64,000 nucleotides of DNA from Verrucomicrobiota bacterium. GTDB taxonomy: Bacteria > Verrucomicrobiota > Verrucomicrobiia > Limisphaerales > J093. This document shows positions 54,273 to 62,983 of this stretch, one piece after another. Under the pieces are notes generated by a model. It was not told where the DNA came from and ran no database searches. It saw only the letters and a program-made list of their open reading frames with translations. Location of the stretch: the NCBI GenBank assembly GCA_016716505.1, contig JADJWF010000003.1, positions 372,001 to 436,000 on the forward strand, in the 5' to 3' direction. Within the stretch, counting starts at the first letter, position 1; every line of letters starts with the position of its first letter. A program made the position numbers and the translations under genes.

Positions 54273-55469
54273 CTACCGGGTCCAGCAATGCACGGTCACG
54301 GGCGTGTTGACCGGGACGGTGACGGGCACCTCGGCTACGGCGGGGTTCTGCGCGGCGTTGTTGATCTCCGCGTCGAACTGCACCGGGTCGCCCGAGTCGG
54401 GCGTCAGGACCACGCGGATGGGCACCACGCGGTTCCAGTCCCGCGCCTGCACGCGGACGACCTGGTTCGGATCGGCGCCGAAGGGGAGCTGGAAGGTCAC
54501 CGGCGCGCTGCCCACGGGGATCGCCTGCCCCGCCACCTGGACCACATCGAGCCGCGGTTCGTTGGGCGGGAAGATGAACAGGTTGGCGCCCATCGACAGC
54601 GAGGAGAGCGGTTGGAAAACGAGTTGCAGTTCCCGCCGGTCAATCGTGTCCACCCGGATGCGGCCGTCGCCGGCCCAATTGTTAGGGGTGTTCACCGCCA
54701 CCGTTCCGTTGCCCGCCACCACCGGGGCGACCAGCCGGACGGCGCCACCGCTGCCGCCGTTTCCTGATAATCCGCCCGGATTTCCCCCCTGTGCCCGCAC
54801 GGTACCCGTCAATTCGAGACGCGTGTTGGAAGAGATCAGGACCGCACCGCCACCGCCGCCGCCGCCCTGCCCCGGCGCCCCCGCGCGACCGCCGCCGCCG
54901 GAGCCGCCCACCAGCGGGATCAGCAGCTTACTGCCATAGACCGCACCCTTGTTGGTGTTGCCCCAAACCTGATTCACCGTCGCGTACGATCCGCTGCCGG
55001 CCCCGTTCGGATGATGGGAATCGCCCGCTCCGCCCCGGCCCCCGCCCGGGCCGTAGCCCGCACCGGGAGGCGTCTCGGCAAAGCCCGGCTTGCCACCGTC
55101 GAACCCTCCCGGCCCGCCCGCCCCGCCGGTGGGGATGTTGATGGGCGCGCCCTGGCCGGAGACATCAATCATGCCGGCGATGACGACGTCGCCCTGACTC
55201 AGGAGGTACACGGGCGTGTTGTGCTCGTTGCGGGTGAACCGCAGCGTGCTGCCGGCGTTCACCCGGAGGCTCCGGTAGTGCAGGATGCCGTCCGGCGGGA
55301 GCGCGACGGTGGTGTCGCTGTCAATGACGACATCCCCGAGCGCGCCGGTGCTGCCGTTGTTGAAGTTCTGCGCGGCCAGCGGCGACGCGAGGAGAGTGCC
55401 CGCCAGCAGGGCCAGCCAGGGGGTCGGCCTGCCGAGGGAGGTGAGGGTAGCAATGCGTGTGGTTTTCAT
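54273..55469 (-). CDS. Secreted glycine-rich protein
   Basis: The protein has 398 residues; ATG 55469. Signal peptide (PWLALLAGTLLASPLAAQ) then a beta-strand region and a highly glycine-rich central part (TGGAGGPGGFDGG, GYGPGGGRGGAGD, GGSGGGGRAGAPGQGGGGGGG) before more beta-strands (LELTGTVRAQGGNPGG). The C-terminus ends VPVTVPVNTPVTVHCW. Comparable Gly-rich secreted proteins form flexible surface or fibre structures. It lies 49 bases downstream of the giant surface protein on the same strand, probably one operon. No specific family recognised. Confidence 0.8.
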   Translation of the reverse strand: MKTTRIATLTSLGRPTPWLALLAGTLLASPLAAQNFNNGSTGALGDVVIDSDTTVALPPDGILHYRSLRVNAGSTLRFTRNEHNTPVYLLSQGDVVIAGMIDVSGQGAPINIPTGGAGGPGGFDGGKPGFAETPPGAGYGPGGGRGGAGDSHHPNGAGSGSYATVNQVWGNTNKGAVYGSKLLIPLVGGSGGGGRAGAPGQGGGGGGGAVLISSNTRLELTGTVRAQGGNPGGLSGNGGSGGAVRLVAPVVAGNGTVAVNTPNNWAGDGRIRVDTIDRRELQLVFQPLSSLSMGANLFIFPPNEPRLDVVQVAGQAIPVGSAPVTFQLPFGADPNQVVRVQARDWNRVVPIRVVLTPDSGDPVQFDAEINNAAQNPAVAEVPVTVPVNTPVTVHCWTR

Positions 55470-55518
55470 GATGGATTGATTTTCAGGCGTTGGGTTCAAC
55501 GGAGTTGCTGTCGGGGGG

Positions 55519-58500
55519 TTAACGGTCAAGGCGCAGCGTGACGACCGGGCGCGCCAGGGTGGTGCCCGGTTCGGCGTCGTCGGCCGGGGAGGTGCGCGGA
55601 AGCATGAGTTGCACGGCTGGCCGGGCCACGCTCAGGCCCAGCTCGCCGGCCTCCAGGTGCGGCGCCACCGGCAGGGTCAGGAAGGTCACCGGCCGGGCGA
55701 CGGTCAACCCCGCCTCCTCCGGCGCCAGTTGCGGCGCCACCGGCAACACCAGCGAGAGCTGCGGCCGCGCGAGGACCAGACCGAGGTTCGCCGGATCAAG
55801 CTGGGGCGCCTGCGGCAGGATCAACTGGGTGGCCGGCCGGGCGTAGCCGGGCAGGCTCGGGACGGACTGCGGATCCCGCCCATCGCTGCCGGCAGTGACT
55901 TCGGCCTCGTCCAGCCAGCCGTCGCCGTCGGTGTCCGGGTGTCGCGGATTGAGGCCGTGGTGAAACTCCGCAAGGTTGGGCAGGGCGTCGTTGTCCAGGT
56001 CCTCCTGGCCGTCGTTGATGCCGTTACCGTCGGTATCCCGCCGCCGCGGGTCGAGCCGGGCGAGGATTTCGAACGCGCTACCCAGGCCGTCGCCATCCGG
56101 GTCCTCGAGGCCGTCCGGTACGCCATTGCCGTTGGTGTCCGGTCGGGTGGGGTCGGTGCCCAGCAGGCGTTCCACGTCGTCCGGCAGGCCGTCGCCGTCG
56201 GTGTCCAGCGCTCCGTCATAGACGATCAGGTCCAGGGTGAAGGTCGCGGCGATGGGATTGCCGGCCAGGTCGGCCAGGGGCGGTGCCAAGCGCAGGCGGT
56301 AACGGCCTGGCGGCAGAGGCCGGGCGGTGGTGACCGCGAGGCTGGAAATCTGCTCGCGCAGGTCGAGGCCCAGGTCACCCAGCGCCACATCATCGGCCGT
56401 GCCGAGAACTCCGTCTATCCCGGCGGCGAGCAGTTGCACGGAGGCTTCCGTGAGGGAGGTCGGGGACACGGCCTCGCTGAAAAAGACCAGCACCGATGAC
56501 AGCTCTGGCAGCAAGGCGTTCGCATCGGGAACCACCCGCACGACTCGCGGTGCCGTCGCATCGGCCACGAGTTCGAGCGCGAGCTCCTCGCTCCAGGTTT
56601 CGTTGCCGGCGGTGTCGGTGGCCCTGGCACGCACCCGAATGGCGTTGCGGCCCAGTTCCCGCGGGGGCGCCGTGAATACGACCTCAAACGGGAAGTTGCC
56701 GTCGGCCGCGAGACGGACGCCATCCACGTAGAACTCGACCCGCCGCACCTGCACGTCGTCGCTGACGGATGCCTGTAACCGCAGCGGCTGGCCGGCCTCG
56801 GCACGACCTTCGGCGCGGTCGGTACGAAGCGTGACGACCGGTGGGATGGTCCCGGTATCGGCAGGCAGGTAGTTGACGATCTGGAGACCCGCCCGGCCGT
56901 CCGCCACGTAGGCGAAGCTGTGGTAGAGCCCCGCCGCGCGGGCCACGCCCGGAGTGGCGTACGGGTCGCCCGCGGCGTTGTTGATCGCCGGGTTGCGGAG
57001 GTCGAAGACCTGCACGTTGTGGCCGCCGGGCAGCACGGGCGGATTGGGCGTGCCGCCCACCACGGCCAGCCCAGAGCCGGAACCGTTGGACAGGATCTGC
57101 TTGAACGCCGCCGGGCCGTAGGACTGCACGCCGGACAACTTCACCGGCCGCGTCGGATCGCTGATGTCGAAGCGGCCGAAACCGTCCATGTCGGTGACCA
57201 AGGCGACGCCATCCCCCACCGACACCCGCCGCCGGCCGGTCACAAAGTCCGCCGAGCCCAGCCCTAGCGGTGCCCGGCCGAGCGGCACGATCGTCCCGGC
57301 CTCCTGGCGGAAGGTCAGCAGCTCGCCCGCGGTCACGGCCACCACCACGCCATTTTCGCCGGCGAGATCTGAGGCCACCCCCGCCACCGGAAGAGCGTTG
57401 AGGATCACCCCCGTGGCCAGGTCCATCAGGTACAAATACGCGCTGTCCATGGCCAGCCAGCCAAAACCCGCCTCGACGAACGCCGCCGTGACGGCCGCCG
57501 TCGGTCCGGGCGCGCGCCGCACCGTGGCGACCGGGTCCCGCGGATCGAACACCAGCACGCCCGGGAAGCCGCCCCCGGCGACGCCGAAGTTCTGGTCCAG
57601 CGCCACGACGCGGACCTCGCCCGGCGCCGGGAGCCGTGCCGCGAGCACGCCCAGGCGGCCCGAGCCGACTTCCACCACGCCCACGCCGCCTTCCTTGAGG
57701 GCCACCAGCACCCGGTCATTGAACGCGGCCACGTCCACCGCCTCACCGGGCAGCGGTAACGAACCGATCACGCCGAGCGCGGCGGGCCGGCCGTCCAGCG
57801 GGTCCAGGCCCTGCTCGACCTCGGCGCCGTCCAGAATCCCGTCGCCGTCGGTGTCGCGTTTGGCGGCATCCGTGCCGTGAACCAGTTCCGCGAGGTCGGG
57901 CAGGCCGTCATGGTCCGAATCGAGCGGTGCAACCTCGGCCAGGTCGCCGAAGGTCATGCCGTAGATGACGAAATCACCGCGGATGAGGGTGTTGCCGCCG
58001 AAGCCGCCGGTCCGTTCGAAGCCGAGGGCCCTGCCCAGGCGTCCCGTGACCGGGTCGTGGGAATACACTTCCAGTCGCCAGTTGCGGTAGGTGACCACCG
58101 GGTTGCACGGCGAGCAGCGCGGCTCCGGCGCAGGCGGGAACAACTGGAACTGGCCGAACGGCTCCATGATGCCCCGCGTGGTGCGGACGACTTCGGTCAC
58201 GTTGGTTTGGAAGGATACGCGCCCCTGATCATTGATCGCGGTCACCTCGACGCGTTCGTAACGCTGGAAGGCGACGAACGGCAGGCGCCGCTCGGGCGCG
58301 GCATAGGTATAGGCGGCCTCGGTATTGAGATTGGCCTCCGTGATGACCCGGGCCCAAAAAGCCCGGGGGTCCGGCCCCACAATCGCCCGCAACTGTTCCC
58401 AAAGATTCCGGTACTCGGCCGCCTGAAGCGGAGTGGCGGACCCCTGCGCGCGAACCTCCAGCAACAGAGCCGCCAGTGCCCGCAACAACTCGCTGGCCGC

Positions 58501-60507
58501 GTCGGCCGGCGACAGGCCAGCGTTGGCCGGCCCGGGGGAGCCCGTCTGGGTGCAAGGCGGCTGTGGCGGACAATTTGCCCGGCAGATCCGGCCGTACGCG
58601 TCGCACGTCTCGTAGCATTCGAGCACATCATTGCGGCCCATCGCGTTGGCGGCGTCCTCGACGCTCACTCGCACCTCGTCCATGCCGATCCCGAGGTCCC
58701 CGAGGGCATCTTGTAGATCGAGATCGCAACTGTGGCGGCAGCCCCGCACTTGGGCGGCGCAGTCCGTGCGACAGCGTCCGCCTTCGGTATTGCGGCAGGG
58801 TGGTGGTGGCGGCGGGGGAGGCGGCGGAGGCGGAGGTGACGGCGGTGCCGGTGGGGGCGGAGGAGGAGGCGGCGGAGGAGGAGGCAACGGTGGCGGCGCT
58901 TGAAAGCCGTGCCAGCCCGGCTGACGGATTCCAACGCCGGGATCGGTGCAAACCAGCTTTCCATCCGCGCTGACCGTCATGGTGCCCGACGTTTCCCACC
59001 GGCCCGTGTCGTGGTTGAACGACATGAGCACGGCCTGCTCGCCCGGCGCCAGGACCACACCGTCGCGGTTCGGCACGTTGGGGAAGCACGCCGGAACCGG
59101 CCGGTCGAAATTCTGCGCGCCGTCGGTCTGCACAGTGATGTCCAGCACGTGATCCAGGCCGTCCGGCAAGGGCTCCGGCAGGCGCGTCGGATCCACGATG
59201 CTGATGCCCACGCGGCCGCCGCGCCGACCGTCGTTGTCGAACAGGGAGTTGGCCGGGACGACGAGGCTCACGCCGGCGAGTTCGGGGTTTTGCGCCAGCA
59301 CTTCGGGAGCGAAGCCGATGACGGTGTCTTCAGTCAGGCTCACCGGCTGGAGCGTCCCGGCCGGCACGCGCGGCAGGTAGATGACCCCGCCGGGCACCAC
59401 GTTGTCCGCACGGCCACCCACCGCCTCCCAAGCCTTGCCGATGTAGGGGTAATAGGCGTCCGCCGGCCACTGGCTCAGCGGCGAGGTGCGGCCATCCACG
59501 TGAACGAAAAACCGGCCCGCCGGGCAGTTGGCGAGCGTGAAGCGGCCCTCGGCGTCCGTCACCGCGCGGAGCGTCTCCTCCGCGCCGTCCACCGTGATGG
59601 TCACCCCGGGCAACGGCAGATTCGTCGAGCCGTCCGGCCGCGGCGGCACCGGCTCGGAGGCGTACACCACGCCGGAGATTGCTGTGCCCGCCACGCCGGT
59701 CGTGCTGTAGGTGTCGTACTGGAGGCGATGCACCCCGCCGGGCACGCCGTCCCCGTCCGCGTCCACCAGCAGGCCGTTGGCGCCCCGCACGGCGGCCGCA
59801 TCGAAGACCACCGTCACCCGCGTGCTGCCGGGAATCGGTTCGAGGAAGAACAGCGTGGCCTTGCGGCGGTCCGAACTGAGCTCGACGCGGCTGAGGAAGC
59901 GCCGCCCGCCAAAGCCCGCGTGGAAATTCGCCGCGTTCACGACCGCGTCCGCCGCCAGCGGCTCGGAGAAGAAGACCACCACCTCGCGGTTCACCGAAAC
60001 GCCGGCCTCGCCCGGAAACGGCGACGTCCCGGCGATGCGGACCGGCCGAGGAGGCGTGGTCGCATCGAGATAGTCCTCGAGTTCGGTCCGGCCGTTGCCG
60101 TCGAGGTCCAGACGGGCATCGGCGGGGTTCAGGCCGTCCAGCGGCGGGTGCTGCAACTCGTACACGTCGGGAATCCCGTCGGCATCCGTGTCGAGGTTGG
60201 CCGCCCTGGACACCTGTTGGACGCGGAAAAAGGCGGATTCCCCGCCACGGAGCGGGGTGATCAACGGCGGGGTCAGGCTGAGCGCACCCACCTGGTTGAC
60301 GGCATCCACGCGGGTCCCCAGCAGCAGCCGGTAATAGCTGGACGGGTCACCGGAAAAATCGAGCGTGAACCGGCCGTCGGCCCGTACCTCGAAGCGTTCG
60401 ATGGCGAGTTGCGCCCGGGCGTCAGGCTGGCTCAAAAAGACGGCCAGCGCGGCCACAACACCCTGGCCGGAGGCGCGGGTGAGTCGGAACCCCGAGTTCT
60501 TCTTCAT
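55519..60507 (-). CDS. Very large surface protein (1662 residues) with Ig-like, TSP3, polyproline, propeller and C-terminal repeat domains
   Basis: ATG 60507 follows an in-frame MFVRSAGGAANNR and has an export signal (VVAALAVFLSQPDARA). Order: a beta domain (FTLDFSGDPSSYYRLLLG), TSP3-like Ca sites near 105-150, an Ig-like bacterial domain (PFPGEAGVSVNREVVVFFSEPL), a carboxypeptidase-regulatory-like insert (LPGVTITVDGAEETL), a 33-residue polyproline stretch near 538-570, a Cys-rich part (CRTDCAAQVRGC, CYETCDAYGRIC), TSP3 sites near 861-892, a propeller with LVIVD-like repeats (GVLVFDPRDPVATV), an Ig-like HYR domain (RRVEFYVDGVRLAADG), TSP3 repeats near 1426-1549 and a tandem 24-residue repeat at the end. 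Probably surface-displayed adhesin or scaffold; function unknown. Confidence 0.85.
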   Translation of the reverse strand: MKKNSGFRLTRASGQGVVAALAVFLSQPDARAQLAIERFEVRADGRFTLDFSGDPSSYYRLLLGTRVDAVNQVGALSLTPPLITPLRGGESAFFRVQQVSRAANLDTDADGIPDVYELQHPPLDGLNPADARLDLDGNGRTELEDYLDATTPPRPVRIAGTSPFPGEAGVSVNREVVVFFSEPLAADAVVNAANFHAGFGGRRFLSRVELSSDRRKATLFFLEPIPGSTRVTVVFDAAAVRGANGLLVDADGDGVPGGVHRLQYDTYSTTGVAGTAISGVVYASEPVPPRPDGSTNLPLPGVTITVDGAEETLRAVTDAEGRFTLANCPAGRFFVHVDGRTSPLSQWPADAYYPYIGKAWEAVGGRADNVVPGGVIYLPRVPAGTLQPVSLTEDTVIGFAPEVLAQNPELAGVSLVVPANSLFDNDGRRGGRVGISIVDPTRLPEPLPDGLDHVLDITVQTDGAQNFDRPVPACFPNVPNRDGVVLAPGEQAVLMSFNHDTGRWETSGTMTVSADGKLVCTDPGVGIRQPGWHGFQAPPPLPPPPPPPPPPPPAPPSPPPPPPPPPPPPPCRNTEGGRCRTDCAAQVRGCRHSCDLDLQDALGDLGIGMDEVRVSVEDAANAMGRNDVLECYETCDAYGRICRANCPPQPPCTQTGSPGPANAGLSPADAASELLRALAALLLEVRAQGSATPLQAAEYRNLWEQLRAIVGPDPRAFWARVITEANLNTEAAYTYAAPERRLPFVAFQRYERVEVTAINDQGRVSFQTNVTEVVRTTRGIMEPFGQFQLFPPAPEPRCSPCNPVVTYRNWRLEVYSHDPVTGRLGRALGFERTGGFGGNTLIRGDFVIYGMTFGDLAEVAPLDSDHDGLPDLAELVHGTDAAKRDTDGDGILDGAEVEQGLDPLDGRPAALGVIGSLPLPGEAVDVAAFNDRVLVALKEGGVGVVEVGSGRLGVLAARLPAPGEVRVVALDQNFGVAGGGFPGVLVFDPRDPVATVRRAPGPTAAVTAAFVEAGFGWLAMDSAYLYLMDLATGVILNALPVAGVASDLAGENGVVVAVTAGELLTFRQEAGTIVPLGRAPLGLGSADFVTGRRRVSVGDGVALVTDMDGFGRFDISDPTRPVKLSGVQSYGPAAFKQILSNGSGSGLAVVGGTPNPPVLPGGHNVQVFDLRNPAINNAAGDPYATPGVARAAGLYHSFAYVADGRAGLQIVNYLPADTGTIPPVVTLRTDRAEGRAEAGQPLRLQASVSDDVQVRRVEFYVDGVRLAADGNFPFEVVFTAPPRELGRNAIRVRARATDTAGNETWSEELALELVADATAPRVVRVVPDANALLPELSSVLVFFSEAVSPTSLTEASVQLLAAGIDGVLGTADDVALGDLGLDLREQISSLAVTTARPLPPGRYRLRLAPPLADLAGNPIAATFTLDLIVYDGALDTDGDGLPDDVERLLGTDPTRPDTNGNGVPDGLEDPDGDGLGSAFEILARLDPRRRDTDGNGINDGQEDLDNDALPNLAEFHHGLNPRHPDTDGDGWLDEAEVTAGSDGRDPQSVPSLPGYARPATQLILPQAPQLDPANLGLVLARPQLSLVLPVAPQLAPEEAGLTVARPVTFLTLPVAPHLEAGELGLSVARPAVQLMLPRTSPADDAEPGTTLARPVVTLRLDR
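55522..55842 (-). repeat. C-terminal 24-residue tandem repeat of the surface protein
   Basis: Four full units of 24 residues (72 bases) and one partial unit of 11 end the protein. Each begins A-R-P and follows ARPx4LxLPxAPxLxPxELGLxV in the first three; the fourth (ARPAVQLMLPRTSP) has drifted, and the last is ARPVVTLRLDR. It could form beta-strands for surface anchoring or oligomerisation. No similar sorting motif is known to me. Confidence 0.85.
58798..58896 (-). repeat. 33-residue polyproline stretch in the surface protein
   Basis: Thirty of 33 residues are Pro, interrupted by one Leu, one Ala and one Ser. It separates the N-terminal Ig/regulatory part from a Cys-rich part and probably acts as a rigid extended linker. 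Ribosome stalling at such runs normally needs EF-P. Confidence 0.9.
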
Positions 60508-60666
60508 TACCCGATTATTCGCCGCCCCGCCGGCCGATCTAACGAACATCGTTAAAAAAACTGCGGTGCGGCCAGTGCACGCGTTGAAGGAAACGCGGTT
60601 GCCGGGTGTGGCCGGGGGGCGACCGCATTTCCGATCGCCGCGAGTGGCCCGGCAGCAGGTGGCGGA

Positions 60667-61326
60667 TTACTCCGGATGGCCAGTCCGCAATTCCTCCTTG
60701 AGCAACCGGCCCACGCGTAGTTTGGCCATGTACACCTGTGCGCGGTTCCCTCCGAGCAGGTCGGCGACCCGATCCGCCGGCCAGGCTTGGAGGGCCGTCA
60801 GCTCAAACATCTGCCACTGTCGCGGCGAAACCCGGGCTCTGACCCGCTCGACCGCCCGCTCCAACAGCGACGAACGCCATTCCTCCTCCCAGGCCGCTTG
60901 GAGCGCGTCCTCGGCGACCGCTTCGCCGCACTCGGCGGCTTCCCGGCGGTCATCGGTCAGGCGCTGCTGCCGGGCGCGCTTGCGAAACTGATCGGCGATG
61001 CGGCGGCGAACAATTTGGAAGAGCCAGCCCTTGAAGCGGCCGCGCGCCGGGTCGTATTGGAAGCCCGGCATCTCGCCGGCCACCGAGATCATCGTCTCCT
61101 GCAGCGCCTCGTCCGCCTCGGTGCGGGAGAGGCCAGAGCGAAGCGCGAAACCGTGAATCACGCCGCCATAAGTCCGGAAGAATCGCTGCCAGCCCTCATG
61201 GTCGGCGGCGTCCTTGAGCCGCGCGAGCAGACTGGCCCGGGTCGCTTCCAGGTCCTCGGACAGGGCCCGTGGCCGGCTGGCGGCCAGGGTCGAAATGGTG
61301 GCCGTGGTGTCCAATTCGCCCTCCAT
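60667..61326 (-). CDS. ECF-type RNA polymerase sigma factor
   Basis: The protein has 219 residues. Region 2 is visible as EADEALQETMISVAGEMPGF and RFKGWLFQIVRRRIADQFRKR; region 4 as SPRQWQMFELTALQAWPADRVADLLGGNRAQVYMAKLRVGRLLKEEL (written here in parts only as landmarks). No anti-sigma gene is seen. Its ATG lies 4 bases downstream of the WD40 gene stop, so it is co-expressed with the kinase. ECF factors paired with Ser/Thr kinases are a known arrangement in these phyla, and the adjacent large surface protein gene is a candidate target. Confidence 0.92.
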   Translation of the reverse strand: MEGELDTTATISTLAASRPRALSEDLEATRASLLARLKDAADHEGWQRFFRTYGGVIHGFALRSGLSRTEADEALQETMISVAGEMPGFQYDPARGRFKGWLFQIVRRRIADQFRKRARQQRLTDDRREAAECGEAVAEDALQAAWEEEWRSSLLERAVERVRARVSPRQWQMFELTALQAWPADRVADLLGGNRAQVYMAKLRVGRLLKEELRTGHPE

Positions 61327-61330
61327 TTCG

Positions 61331-62968
61331 TCAGTCAGGAGCGATATCTAACCGCCTCGCTTCAGGTTTTGTGTCCTCGCGTGGGGCCAGCAGCAACGTC
61401 AGGGTGCCCCCGGGACGCACCACCGCCAGCCAGCGGCCAGCGGAAGAAAACCGCAGACGGCCCGTGCCCTCGCCCGCCGGCCCGGGGAGTACGCCCGCCT
61501 CGCGGCCCATCGCGAGGTTCCAGAAGCGAAGCTCGCCACTCCCGCTCAGCGCGGCCAGCGTCCGGCCATCCGGGGCGAACGCCACCGCATGGACGCTGCC
61601 GGGATGTCCGCTGAACACGGCGCGCGGCGTCCCGCCCACCGGGTCCCACAATCGCGCGGTGTCGTCCCAGCTACCCGTGGCGATCACACCTTGGTCCGGC
61701 GCGAAGGCCAGGGCGCTGACGGACATCTGGTGGCCGACGAAGACGGCCAGTTCCTGACCCGTCTCCAAGTCCCAGAGGCGGCTGGTCAAATCCAGCGATC
61801 CGGACAACAGGCGCCGTTCGTCCGGGGAGACTTCGAGACTGATGACCCGTTGCCGGTGCCCGACCAGATGCCGGGCCGCACTACCCCCGCCCATCTTACC
61901 CACCCAGACTGTTCCCTCTTCGGTCCCGTGGATCAACCAGCGGCCGGAAGGCGACAGCCGTCGTGCGGTGGTCGCCGGCGGTTCAGGAGGGGCTGGTGCG
62001 GTCTGCACCAGGAGTCCGTTGTCCAACCGGCGCCACTCCACCACGCGGTCGGACCGCAGCAGGCTCAGGGTGAGCCCGTCCGCGCTGAAGCCGCCGAGCT
62101 CCAGTGCCGGACCGACTTGCCGGCGCGCTTCGCCGGTGAACGGATCCAGCACCATCACGGTACCGTCCCGCTGCCGCACCGCCAGCCAGCGTTCGTCCGG
62201 TGAAAACTCCGGCGTCTGGGCCAGCTCGCTCCATTCGCGCCGCGGCGGCTCGTGGGCGACCTCCCACAGGCGGATGGAGGCGTCCTTGCCGGCCGAGACA
62301 AGCTGCCGGCCATCTGGAGTCCAGATGGCGGTCCAGACCTCGCTCTGATGTCCGCGCAGGGTTCGGAGTTCCTCGAGCGTGTCCGGGTCCCAGAGCCGCA
62401 CGGTCTGGTCATTGCCGGCCGTGGCCAAGCGGCGGCCGTCGGGAGAGAAGGCGACGCTCCAGATGACGCCGCCGTTGTGTGTCGGCCGCTCCAGCAGCCG
62501 GCGTTGCGTCTGGACATCCCATACCTGCAGCCGGCCGTGGCGCGTCACGGTCGCAAGGCGTTTTCCCGCGGGATGAAAGGCCGCCTGCATCACGGTGCCC
62601 GCCTCGGCGAGGTCGCCCCGCAGTTGCAGTTCCGGCCAGGACCACAGCCGGAGCGCGTCGCCCCACGGCCCGGTCACCAGTACCCGACCGTCCGGCGCGA
62701 ACCACGCCCGACCGCCGGACCCTTCGAGGGTCTGAGGCACGCCGTTTAGGTCTGCGGGCAGAATCTCGGTCACCGCATTGGTCTCAAACAGGATCATACC
62801 CACACCGCGCAGCAGCCGGTCGCCTTCAGGACTGAACACCAAGGTTGGCGAACCGCGCCCCGGGCCGCTGAGCCAGCGGCCGGTGTCCCGATCGAGGACG
62901 ACTGTTTGCGGCGGTTGATCCAGCTCCAACGCCAGCCGTCGCCCGGCGGCGTCTCGAGTCATCGCCAT
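61331..62968 (-). CDS. WD40 repeat region, split from the upstream kinase by an in-frame stop
   Basis: The protein has 545 residues, from an ATG at 62968 (MAMTRDAAGRRLAL). WD40 repeats are clear (VIWSVAFSPDGRRLATAGNDQTVRLWD; VSALAFAPDQGVIATGSWDDTARLWD). It is in the same frame as the kinase fragment upstream, separated by TAA at 62986-62984 and only five codons, and the kinase fragment itself ends in the first half of a WD40 blade (GGLYSAGFDGTLREW). Thus the two are probably one gene interrupted by a nonsense change or a natural split. Whether this ATG is used is unknown. Confidence 0.85.
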   Translation of the reverse strand: MAMTRDAAGRRLALELDQPPQTVVLDRDTGRWLSGPGRGSPTLVFSPEGDRLLRGVGMILFETNAVTEILPADLNGVPQTLEGSGGRAWFAPDGRVLVTGPWGDALRLWSWPELQLRGDLAEAGTVMQAAFHPAGKRLATVTRHGRLQVWDVQTQRRLLERPTHNGGVIWSVAFSPDGRRLATAGNDQTVRLWDPDTLEELRTLRGHQSEVWTAIWTPDGRQLVSAGKDASIRLWEVAHEPPRREWSELAQTPEFSPDERWLAVRQRDGTVMVLDPFTGEARRQVGPALELGGFSADGLTLSLLRSDRVVEWRRLDNGLLVQTAPAPPEPPATTARRLSPSGRWLIHGTEEGTVWVGKMGGGSAARHLVGHRQRVISLEVSPDERRLLSGSLDLTSRLWDLETGQELAVFVGHQMSVSALAFAPDQGVIATGSWDDTARLWDPVGGTPRAVFSGHPGSVHAVAFAPDGRTLAALSGSGELRFWNLAMGREAGVLPGPAGEGTGRLRFSSAGRWLAVVRPGGTLTLLLAPREDTKPEARRLDIAPD

Positions 62969-62983
62969 TGTGAAATTGCTGGG

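Noticed and set aside
55522..55842. CRISPR array, considered because of a regular 72-base period
   Set aside because: The period is continuous and in frame at the end of a coding gene, with no unique spacers between identical repeats.
58900..60555. Long plus-strand open frame opposite the giant surface protein
   Set aside because: No signal peptide or domain, and the minus strand has Ig/TSP3 domains throughout.
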